Of a stretch of DNA of 64,000 nt, positions 57,889 to 64,000 are shown in pieces; the stretch's first letter is position 1; the number at the start of each line of letters is the position of its first letter. Under the pieces are notes generated by a model. That model was not told the DNA's origin. It searched no databases and saw only the letters and a program-made list of their open reading frames with translations. Origin of the DNA: Streptococcus mitis 17/34 (lineage in GTDB: Bacteria > Bacillota > Bacilli > Lactobacillales > Streptococcaceae); assembly GCA_000430305.1 (NCBI GenBank), contig ASZZ01000001.1:124001-188000 (forward strand), written 5' to 3'. The translations under genes and the position numbers were made by a program.

Positions 57889-59102
57889 TGTTTTAGAGAC
57901 TTTAAAGCAAATTCACCAACTGCCATAGGAACTACATTAGAAGTATTGACATAAATCTGTGTTGTTCCTGTGTCACTGTGTGTTAGAGCTTCAGAAATAG
58001 CTTCTAAGCTCATTCCTGCTTGTCTAGCAAGCGTTGCTCCTGTATGTCGCAGTTTATGAGGTGTAGCATGTGCCAGCTCTTTATGTCGCTTTCTAATGCT
58101 TTTCATTTTATTGTTTAGATAGTCAGCATGTAAAGGCTTGTTGATGTTTCCTTTTGTGTCGATATATGTAAAAACAAATTGTTCTGGATTACTGATGATA
58201 CCAAACTTTGCTAGTTCATATCTTTGTTGTTCTTTCCAAGAGGTAAGAAGCTGAAGTAAGTCATTAGAAATAGAGAAAATAGTTTTCTTATTTCCCTTAG
58301 TAGATTTTACTTGTCCATATCTATCTAAAGCTTGAATTAGCTGAATCTGTGATTTTGAAAAGTCGATATGTTTCCATTGAAGAGCATAGGTTTCAGATTT
58401 TCTATCGCCTAAGAAAAAAGTGAGATAAAATAGGACATAATCTTTAAGGGTTATTTTATCATTCTCTAAATCTTCTTGAAATGCTGAGAACCATTCTTGG
58501 AGTTGTTCATGAGTTAGATATAAATCTTCCTCTCTCTTTGACTCTGCAAGTTGAATCTTTTTAGTGGCCTTTATTCTTCTTAATATTTTTGCAACTTTAT
58601 TAGCTTCTATATATTCAAGTTCTTCTGCCCAATCAAAAATGGAAATCACATAGCTACGTAAAGATTTGAAGTTCGCATATTCATTAGCCTTAGATGTCAT
58701 TAGATTTAGGATAACTTGCTTATTTTGATTTAGAAACTGTATCGTATAGTTTCCAAGAAGTGGTAGGATATGTTTTTCAAAACAGGTTTTGGTATTTGCA
58801 ACTGTTGACCTACTTGGTGGCTTAGAAGTAGATGTAGTTTGTCCTGCTTTATAAGAGTCCCACCAGATATTGTTATAGAAGTCTGAGAAAAGAATATCTC
58901 CTTTTGCTAGTCCTGTAAACTCATTATCTTCTATTTGATTTAACTTAGTAAGCAAGTCTATCTCAGCTTGCCTTGCCTCCTTTCTTGTTTTGAATCTCTT
59001 ATCGTAATAATTGCTATTAACGATACCAAGTGGCATTCGTGCTTCAATTGGGATATAGACTTTTAAGCGATAAGTTCCGTTTTTTGTCTTACTGATAGTC
59101 AT
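57885..59102 (-). CDS. int: Tyrosine-type site-specific integrase
   Basis: 405 aa from ATG 59102 (MTISKTKNGTYRLKVYIPIE; AAGGAGAA upstream), preferred to an upstream in-frame start at 59138. N-terminal arm-binding AP2-like domain, SAM-like core-binding domain (about 70-170), catalytic domain with R234, HKLRH (H349-R352-H353), H375 and nucleophile Y384. It points toward rpsI, as usual for elements at a gene 3' end. Confidence 0.95.
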   Translation of the reverse strand: MTISKTKNGTYRLKVYIPIEARMPLGIVNSNYYDKRFKTRKEARQAEIDLLTKLNQIEDNEFTGLAKGDILFSDFYNNIWWDSYKAGQTTSTSKPPSRSTVANTKTCFEKHILPLLGNYTIQFLNQNKQVILNLMTSKANEYANFKSLRSYVISIFDWAEELEYIEANKVAKILRRIKATKKIQLAESKREEDLYLTHEQLQEWFSAFQEDLENDKITLKDYVLFYLTFFLGDRKSETYALQWKHIDFSKSQIQLIQALDRYGQVKSTKGNKKTIFSISNDLLQLLTSWKEQQRYELAKFGIISNPEQFVFTYIDTKGNINKPLHADYLNNKMKSIRKRHKELAHATPHKLRHTGATLARQAGMSLEAISEALTHSDTGTTQIYVNTSNVVPMAVGEFALKSLKQ

Positions 59103-59168
59103 GATATTCTCCTTGTATATCGAACCAGAAAATATCATGACTATTATAAAACAAAAATATAGATATTT

Positions 59169-59432
59169 CTAGTTTTGTGAGTAAAGCCAAGAATTAATGG
59201 CTTCTTTATTAAATCGTATAGTCTTACCTATTTTTATTGCAGGCAGTCCTCGTTTAATCCAACTGTCGAGAGTATTGTTTGAGATACCCAAGTAGTGGCA
59301 AGCCTGTTGTTTGTTTAAAAACGGACTTTCAAGGTTACTATTGTTCAATCTATTTTCAATTTCTTTTTTGATAAGTTCAGCAAGTAGGAGCTGAATTTGT
59401 TGAACTTGTTCATCTGGTAGAATTACTTGCAT
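59169..59432 (-). CDS. xis: Excisionase-like DNA-binding protein
   Basis: 87 aa with a MerR-like winged HTH of the excisionase family: FLNKQQACHYLGISNNTLDS followed by WIKRGLPAIKIGKTIRFNKE. Directly upstream of the integrase gene in the same direction, the standard xis-int order. The N-terminal 30 aa are predicted helical. Confidence 0.85.
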   Translation of the reverse strand: MQVILPDEQVQQIQLLLAELIKKEIENRLNNSNLESPFLNKQQACHYLGISNNTLDSWIKRGLPAIKIGKTIRFNKEAINSWLYSQN

Positions 59433-59478
59433 AAGTTATTTCTCCCTATTGTGCTATAATTGAAGTATCAGTTGATTT

Positions 59479-60108
59479 TTAATCATCTGTATTTGCCTCA
59501 TCAGTATTGCTCGCCAAAGTATCTTCTGAGGAGGTTTTTTTGTTGTTTTGGGGATTATAACGTCTAGAATCTAAAAATTTTGTAAAAAAGTAGGTTCGTT
59601 CAATTATTAATCCCAGTAGTGAAATATCTTTATTTCTAGCGTAGTGAACTAAGTCTTCGAACTCGGTAAAATCGTTATCGGTGATTACATCGATAACAGT
59701 TTCTAGAAATAAATTTGAATTTTGCTCTATCAAGAACTTATCAAGTTCGAATCCGCAACCTGATTCAATATCTTCTATATTGTATAAAGTTTTTTCAGGG
59801 TTTTCTGCATGTATGAAATAATCGTACATACCTTTTGGTGACATGACAACTTCAACGTGGGAAGGTGTATTGAGTTTCTCAGTAAGAAGCTCTGATACTT
59901 GGGAATAACTTTTTAGCGATTCAAAAAATAAGACTCCGTGCTTGTGCGATTTTTTAAATTCCCCAGTTTCCCTGTTAATGTCCTTATTATGCCAAGGGCT
60001 AAGAACAAATGGAATGTGTAACTCTTCGAGAATTTCTAAATAATTTTCTGGGGCACTTTCCTTATAGAATAGGAATGCCCATTTATTTGAACGTTTTTCT
60101 TTAGCCAT
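59479..60108 (-). CDS. rep: Rolling-circle replication initiator/relaxase, RepB (pMV158) family
   Basis: 209 aa HUH endonuclease (Rep_2 type). The metal site is visible: H40 in SPWHNKD, D43, and HKH at residues 55-57 (SHKHGVLFF); the nucleophile tyrosine is Y95 or Y97 in GMYDYFIHAENPEK. These positions agree with those of plasmid pMV158 RepB. An acidic, low-complexity tail ends the chain. It probably nicks the hairpin at 60141-60170, 33 bases upstream of its start, for replication of the excised circle and for transfer. Confidence 0.88.
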   Translation of the reverse strand: MAKEKRSNKWAFLFYKESAPENYLEILEELHIPFVLSPWHNKDINRETGEFKKSHKHGVLFFESLKSYSQVSELLTEKLNTPSHVEVVMSPKGMYDYFIHAENPEKTLYNIEDIESGCGFELDKFLIEQNSNLFLETVIDVITDNDFTEFEDLVHYARNKDISLLGLIIERTYFFTKFLDSRRYNPQNNKKTSSEDTLASNTDEANTDD

Positions 60109-60140
60109 TTTGTCTTCTTTCTATGATTATTGATTATTGA

Positions 60141-60170
60141 TTTATTGGGGGTCGTAGTAACCCCAATAAA
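60141..60170 (-). promoter_or_regulatory. Double-strand origin/oriT hairpin with pMV158-type nick site
   Basis: Perfect inverted repeat TTTATTGGGG (60141-60150) and CCCCAATAAA (60161-60170). On the minus strand the ten-base loop reads TTACTACGAC, containing TACTACG/AC, the nick sequence of pMV158-family origins, presented in a hairpin loop as in those plasmids. Confidence 0.85.
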
Positions 60171-60438
60171 TCTTCTCTTGGGGCTTTGCCCCAAACCCCA
60201 GCCTCTCCTGCCCGATGAAACCCCATCGAACCGAGAACGCTTGCCAATTCAACAAGGGACGGGGTAGTATTTTTGGCGCTTCACTTCCTGCCGTTGGCAT
60301 CGTTACGCTTAAAAATCTCCACCCCTCAAGCCCTTGCGAATAGGCATTTTCCTGCTAATGAGATTGTGCCGACACCTATACCGATGAAACCCCTAGGTAA
60401 GGTCAGTGTCGTATCAAACAAGTGTAGCAGAAAAAACG
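60171..60438. other. G+C-rich non-coding region between rep and coupling-protein genes
   Basis: More G+C-rich than the surroundings. Contains a TTGGGGC-TTT-GCCCCAA hairpin (about 60179-60195) and a repeated CGATGAAACCCC (about 60215-60226 and 60382-60393). The open frame on the plus strand here (60273-60506) has no ribosome binding site and overlaps the ATPase gene. Likely part of the replication or transfer origin (for example a single-strand origin). Confidence 0.5.
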
Positions 60439-61161
60439 CTAGCTATATCTTGAAAATAGCTCTTGTATCCGCTGGTTTAACCGTTCTTCGTCTCTTACTT
60501 GAATAGTGCGAAGCATCTTAACAGGTTCCCCTTCTAGCTGAAAATAGCCATATCCTCGCGGTTTTACTACAACTTCATCTTTTTCCATATCAGGAAAAAG
60601 GAGTTGTCTGTTGTTTGCTGCTAGCAGAAAGCTAGTAGACAAGGATATAATACAGTTAAAGTTATATCGTCCTGGCAGTTCTGATAAAAGAAATCGCTGA
60701 CTAGATAGCAAAATTCTACATCCTAGACTTCTACCCATACTATTCATCATCAACATTTTTGATAAAACCTCTTTATGCTTTTTCTTATCTGTTTGTTCCA
60801 GATATGCAAGAAAGGCTTGCCATTCATCAAAAATCAAGTAAAGATTATGAGAACTTTCTTCTTGCTTTTTAAGTCTAGATTCAAAACGTCGGTAGACTGT
60901 TTCGAATAGTTCTAAACAGTCAAACCCTCTTGCGACATGGTCGCCAGTCATTGAAAACATTTCTTCATCAGCTTTGAAATCCAAAAAGTAAGCTTCAGCA
61001 TCTGTATCATAAAATGAAATAAGGCCTAGAATTCTCCTCAAAAAAGTGGATTTTCCTGAACCCGATGGGCCTGCGATTATCCAAGCGAAAAATCGGTTTA
61101 TGTCAATGGTTACAGGGGAAGGATGCCCCCTGACGTTGACGTCAAAAACGTTTTTGATCAT
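60439..61161 (-). CDS. FtsK/SpoIIIE-like ATPase, putative coupling protein (TcpA-like)
   Basis: 240 aa, short for the family. Walker [10 protein letters not shown] at residues 31-39 and Walker B LYLIFDEWQ at about 107-115; arginine/glutamine-rich SSQRFLLSELPGRY resembles the FtsK sensor region. GAGGAGGA ribosome binding site; two bases from the preceding gene. Inferred to bring the Rep-DNA complex to a helper conjugation channel. Confidence 0.82.
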   Translation of the reverse strand: MIKNVFDVNVRGHPSPVTIDINRFFAWIIAGPSGSGKSTFLRRILGLISFYDTDAEAYFLDFKADEEMFSMTGDHVARGFDCLELFETVYRRFESRLKKQEESSHNLYLIFDEWQAFLAYLEQTDKKKHKEVLSKMLMMNSMGRSLGCRILLSSQRFLLSELPGRYNFNCIISLSTSFLLAANNRQLLFPDMEKDEVVVKPRGYGYFQLEGEPVKMLRTIQVRDEERLNQRIQELFSRYS

Positions 61162-61162
61162 A

Positions 61163-61741
61163 CTAAAAGTCCTCCTCGTAACTGAATTTCGTCTGTCTTG
61201 TCATTCGATTGTATGTAGCCTCTTCAATCGTTTTGACATCGAATTTAGCAACCCAACCAGCTCCTGATACCAGTTCAACAGTTAGTACATCTAATGCAAA
61301 CTCTCTAGTGTATTTAGAAAGAGCGCCTGTAAAGTAGTTCTCTAATGATAATTGTTCATCATCGTTTAACTTGTTTGCTAGATAAACCCAAATATCTATG
61401 CCTCCTGTTGTAGCAGGATTTATAGTTTTTAACTGTAAATCATGAGATAAGTTTTGATTGAGATGATTAACTACATTTTGTAAGACAGTACCTTTTCTAA
61501 CTTGTAGTTGTTCATCAGCTTTCTTCTTGAACCACCAAAGAGTGACATTTCGGATCAATGTGGTTATAATCTTAACTTGCTTGCCTGTTAACAAGAGGCA
61601 TTGTTCCCATAATTTTTCATTTCTCTTAACAACCTCATCTGACACAATGAGAAACTGTCGTTTTAGAAAAATGTGTAGAATATTAAGACCTTGCCATACC
61701 AATAATGCAATAATAAGAGAAAAGAATATTTTTATCAACAT
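61163..61741 (-). CDS. Unknown membrane-anchored protein of the element
   Basis: 192 aa from ATG 61741 (MLIKIFFSLIIALLVWQGLN), with GAGGTAAC upstream; an in-frame start 24 codons earlier lacks a site. One membrane helix (about 3-22), then a soluble domain. No family recognised. Between the ATPase and another unknown gene, likely in one operon; it may tether the ATPase or the Rep complex to the membrane. Confidence 0.78.
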   Translation of the reverse strand: MLIKIFFSLIIALLVWQGLNILHIFLKRQFLIVSDEVVKRNEKLWEQCLLLTGKQVKIITTLIRNVTLWWFKKKADEQLQVRKGTVLQNVVNHLNQNLSHDLQLKTINPATTGGIDIWVYLANKLNDDEQLSLENYFTGALSKYTREFALDVLTVELVSGAGWVAKFDVKTIEEATYNRMTRQTKFSYEEDF

Positions 61742-61813
61742 ATATGTTACCTCGTCATATAGTGAGTAGTTATCATCTACACAATGCAGATGATAACTCA
61801 CTATTTTTATCAC

Positions 61814-62206
61814 TTATTTTAATGAAATATCTGCAAGCTCAGTGACTAGAGCTAAACCAATTGGTTGCTTCAACTTGTCAAGAACAAATGACAAGTCATA
61901 CTTGTTAAGTATGATGTCAGTATTGACCAAGCCATCTAAACTCTCGTTTTGATAGTTCTTTAACTTGATTTTGAACGAAGGGCAGTAAGATTCTTGAGAA
62001 ATGCTAGCGAACTGTTCATAGAGTTCGACATCTACGCATGTAAGAGATGCCCACGGACGTTGATTTTCTTGACTGTCATTGATGATTCCGCTATTTGTAT
62101 CAATTACTTTGATCTCTGCTGGGATATCAACAGAAGTTGATAAAGCATCTAAAAATGCTCTTGCGCTTTCGTAGTTTCCTACGATTAATTTTTTCTCTTT
62201 TGACAT
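61814..62206 (-). CDS. Unknown small soluble protein of the element
   Basis: 130 aa from ATG 62206 (MSKEKKLIVGNYESARAFLD) with AAAGGAGG. No membrane segment or recognised domain. First gene of the leftward operon that runs to the integrase; its promoter would lie in 62207-62300 beside a perfect palindrome. Confidence 0.78.
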   Translation of the reverse strand: MSKEKKLIVGNYESARAFLDALSTSVDIPAEIKVIDTNSGIINDSQENQRPWASLTCVDVELYEQFASISQESYCPSFKIKLKNYQNESLDGLVNTDIILNKYDLSFVLDKLKQPIGLALVTELADISLK

Positions 62207-62283
62207 ATGAATGCCTCCTTTGCTAATCTTCCGTCTGACTAGCAATTTTAACTTTGAATGATAGGACGGTCTATATTTGAATT

Positions 62284-62530
62284 AGTTAGCTAACTTATGA
62301 CACTAGTATATATTTTTTTTATTCCATGAGCAATGTGAGGGATTAATATAGTTGGTGTCTCTTTTTTGACACTATTCTTTAAAGAATCTTCTTTATGTAA
62401 AATATATAAATTATGATTAATATTTTCGATTAAATTGGCTTTTTATGTATATTGTTTCTAATAAGTGATTTGGATATTAATAATTGAACAACTTATCATT
62501 TAAAGTTTTTATCTAACTTTTGACACTATT
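62284..62530. promoter_or_regulatory. Operator-like palindrome and TTGACACTA repeats between divergent genes
   Basis: Perfect 12-bp palindrome AGTTAGCTAACT at 62284-62295. Related repeats AACTTATGACACTAGTA (62292-62308), TTTTTTGACACTATTC (62362-62377) and AACTTTTGACACTATT (62515-62530). The last includes the -35 of the rightward gene. They may bind an element-encoded regulator. Confidence 0.55.
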
Positions 62531-62548
62531 ATTGAAAGGTGCTATAAT
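62520..62548 (+). promoter_or_regulatory. Consensus sigma-A promoter
   Basis: TTGACA (62520-62525), 17-bp spacer, TATAAT (62543-62548), a perfect match to consensus. Confidence 0.85.
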
Positions 62549-62569
62549 GTTTTTAAAAGGAGGTAAGAT

Positions 62570-63136
62570 ATGATTAATTTTGAAGATTTAAAGTTAGAAA
62601 TACAAGATGAGTTTATTTCTTCTAATATTTCTGAAATATTGTACAGACAAAGAAAAAAAGATAAATTATCACAAGAACGTTTTTTAGAAAAATATTTTGA
62701 ATACAATATTTATAAAAAAATAGCAGGGTCTTTATCGCTCTCGCAGTTAAAAAGATATGAGAAAAATTATCGAGAAAAATCTTCCACTATTAAGCCTCAA
62801 AAAAGTAGCGAAATTTTTAACATTATTCGAAGATTTTCTGTTACTAATGATTTATATCAAAGGGAGATATATAACGACTATTTAAAAGAAGATTCGTTTA
62901 GGTTAGCTGAACGTCTAGAAGAGTTAGGTTTATTGGACTGCATTGAAAAAGCAACTAATGGACTAGCTGGGATGAATGAATTTAACATTAAATTTGGAAA
63001 AACTTATGATAAATCTGTTTTACTAGATTGGTTATTCAATAATGCTAAGAAAGCATTGAATGGTGAAGACATACCTAAATTTATTTATAGTCAGACTAAA
63101 ACAAGGCATGATATAAAGGGAGCAACTAAAAACTAA
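62570..63136 (+). CDS. Unknown protein, possible element regulator
   Basis: 188 aa, AAAAGGAGG ribosome binding site and a perfect-consensus promoter. N-terminal half is Lys-rich and contains RQRKKDKLSQERFLEKYFEY and SLSQLKRYEK, which could form an HTH-like unit similar to Rgg-type starts, but the match is weak. Divergent from the rep-int operon and convergent with the repressor gene. No family recognised. Confidence 0.7.
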   Translation: MINFEDLKLEIQDEFISSNISEILYRQRKKDKLSQERFLEKYFEYNIYKKIAGSLSLSQLKRYEKNYREKSSTIKPQKSSEIFNIIRRFSVTNDLYQREIYNDYLKEDSFRLAERLEELGLLDCIEKATNGLAGMNEFNIKFGKTYDKSVLLDWLFNNAKKALNGEDIPKFIYSQTKTRHDIKGATKN

Positions 63137-63152
63137 ATTAGTAAATTAAAAA

Positions 63153-63178
63153 AAGCCAAGTTCAAAAATACTTGGCTT
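63153..63178. terminator. Bidirectional terminator
   Basis: AAGCCAAGT (63153-63161) pairs perfectly with ACTTGGCTT (63170-63178) between two convergent genes, with flanking A and T runs. Confidence 0.85.
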
Positions 63179-63512
63179 AATTTATTTGTTTTAATATATC
63201 TCGGAGAGCTTTTATAGTAGGTTCTCTTTTTTCTGTTGGTAGGTTTCTAATATCTTCAATGAGTTGTGAAAATTCTCTGCTTTGATTTTGATTTTCAATA
63301 TTAAAAAAAGTATTCATATCAACTTCAAGTGCTTGTATGATTTTTTCAATGGTCTCAAGCTTAACGTTTAACTGTTTATTCTCTAATCTATAGATATAGT
63401 TGAATCCCAGATCAGCCTTTTCTGCTAGATATTCTTGTGTCATCCCACTTTTCAGTCTTAGAAGTCTGATTTGTTTTGCAACAAATTCTCTTAAATTTAT
63501 TTTTTCAGTCAT
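63177..63512 (-). CDS. Cro/CI-type HTH repressor
   Basis: 111 aa. N-terminal HTH (RLKSGMTQEYLAEKADLGFN, YIYRLENKQLNVKLETIEKI) followed by a C-terminal helix likely for dimerisation. Divergent from the surface-protein gene; the inverted repeat at 63596-63646 is its probable operator. Confidence 0.88.
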   Translation of the reverse strand: MTEKINLREFVAKQIRLLRLKSGMTQEYLAEKADLGFNYIYRLENKQLNVKLETIEKIIQALEVDMNTFFNIENQNQSREFSQLIEDIRNLPTEKREPTIKALRDILKQIN

Positions 63513-63595
63513 GATAGTACCTCATAACTATCATACAAGTTTATCTCATTGAATAAATCATTATCAAAAGACTGAAATTATAATAAAAATAGTGT

Positions 63596-63646
63596 TTAAA
63601 AGACTGTAAAATGTGGTATAATATTATTCATAAAACAGTCTTTTAA
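63596..63646 (+). promoter_or_regulatory. Surface-protein promoter flanked by inverted-repeat operator
   Basis: TTAAAAGACTGT (63596-63607) and its exact inverse ACAGTCTTTTAA (63635-63646) flank the extended -10 TGG-TATAAT (63614-63622). A third half-site AAAAGACTG lies at 63566-63574. A dimeric repressor bound at these sites would cover the promoter. Confidence 0.7.
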
Positions 63647-63666
63647 GACATAAAGGAGTTTATACG

Positions 63667-64000
63667 ATGGAATCAAACACACAAGGTCACGGAACCATCA
63701 AGAAATTGCGCACAGGCGCTGTCGTTTCTACTTTAGCACTTACAGCCTTTGGGGTATCTACTGGGGTATCGGCTAGTGAGGTCGAAGTAGCCGTTAATGA
63801 GCCTGCAACTAGGGTAGTTGCTAAGGACGAGGTAGTCCCTAAAGTTCCGAGTCAACAAGACGTAGACAAGGCTAAAGCTGAATCAGATAAAGCTAATCAG
63901 GATGTAGCTAAACAAAAAGAAGTGGTTGCATCTACTGAAGCAAACATTGCTAACGTTGAAAAGACTCTCGCTGACACTACTAAGAAAGTAGAAGAAGCTA
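63667..64000 (+). CDS. Secreted surface protein, N-terminal part (antigen I/II or SEC10/PgrA-like)
   Basis: 111 codons to the window edge, AAAGGAG ribosome binding site. Signal peptide: charged IKKLRTG, hydrophobic AVVSTLALTAFGVSTGVSA, cleavage near AS-EVEV. Then a lysine/alanine/valine-rich segment with VDKAKAESDKANQDVAKQKE-type heptads, helical stalk as in antigen I/II adhesins and SEC10/PgrA surface-exclusion proteins. The C-terminal wall anchor cannot be checked here. Confidence 0.8.
   Translation, partial: MESNTQGHGTIKKLRTGAVVSTLALTAFGVSTGVSASEVEVAVNEPATRVVAKDEVVPKVPSQQDVDKAKAESDKANQDVAKQKEVVASTEANIANVEKTLADTTKKVEEA

Larger units (their letters stand above)
57778..64000. mobile_element. 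Integrative and mobilizable element inserted at rpsI (left part)
   Basis: Modules from the left end: tyrosine integrase next to rpsI, excisionase-like protein, RepB-like HUH initiator with a nick-site hairpin, FtsK-like ATPase, three unknown proteins, a Cro/CI-type repressor and a secreted surface protein. No type IV secretion genes are seen, so it would need a helper conjugative element. RCR Rep-like relaxases with TcpA-type coupling proteins are described for streptococcal mobilizable elements. The right end is outside the window, so conjugation genes there cannot be excluded. Confidence 0.8.

Noticed and set aside
60273-60506. 77-aa open frame on the plus strand in the origin region
   Set aside because: No ribosome binding site, overlaps the ATPase gene on the other strand, and lies in a repeat-bearing non-coding island.

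Overview
The window comes from a Mitis-group Streptococcus (S. mitis / S. oralis / S. pneumoniae relatives). Evidence: BOX-type repeats with recognisable boxA and boxC ends, a ComX combox in front of cinA-recA, protein lengths and sequences as in pneumococcus (RpoB 1203 aa, RecA 388 aa, PheT 801 aa), consensus sigma-A promoters often with an extended -10, and low G+C. lytA does not follow dinF and no ply is present; dinF is followed directly by a yebC-type gene. This favours a commensal Mitis species over S. pneumoniae, but the species cannot be fixed from sequence alone.

Layout. 1-7.9 kb: rpoB-rpoC with a long structured leader. 7.9-11.6 kb: BOX repeat, ndk, second BOX, a membrane protein, then tsaE, a GNAT acetyltransferase and an LCP cell-wall ligase. 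11.7-16.5 kb: competence/DNA-repair locus cinA-recA-dinF, then yebC. 16.5-21.9 kb: a small membrane lipoprotein-like gene, a MarR regulator with two multidrug-type ABC half-transporters, a PAP2 phosphatase. 22-25.7 kb: LytTR regulator with membrane partner, rpmB, asp23-like gene, fakA/yloV. 25.8-30.5 kb: branched-chain amino acid genes ilvB-ilvN-ilvC and ilvA with a CodY-like box. 30.5-31.5 kb: a 15-codon Tyr/Phe-rich leader-peptide unit without downstream target, eroded DNA and a small HTH gene. 31.6-45 kb: amino-acid ABC importer, DUF2207 protein, uppP, dinB, pflB, third BOX, trkA-trkH potassium uptake, SAM hydrolase. 44.6-50.5 kb: ECF vitamin transporter genes, trmL, FMN riboswitch-ribU, PAP2, ParB-like protein. 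50.5-57.8 kb: T-box-pheS-pheT, Nat-type ABC exporter, L13 leader-rplM-rpsI.

57.8-64 kb (runs off the right edge): an integrated mobile element inserted at the 3' end of rpsI. It has a tyrosine integrase, an excisionase-like protein, a pMV158 RepB-like HUH initiator/relaxase, a perfect 10-bp hairpin whose loop carries the pMV158-family nick sequence TACTACGAC, an FtsK/TcpA-like ATPase, three unrecognised genes, a Cro/CI-type repressor with an inverted-repeat operator, and the start of a secreted alanine/lysine-rich surface protein as cargo. This is the architecture of an integrative and mobilizable element using a rolling-circle Rep as relaxase.

Sequence quality. Thirteen genes, including the essential rpoC, pheT and uppP-neighbouring housekeeping genes such as recA, ilvA and trkA, are each broken by exactly one added or missing base in a short homopolymer; each regains its usual family length after one-base correction. 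I treat these as probable sequencing errors and annotate full-length genes across the breaks.
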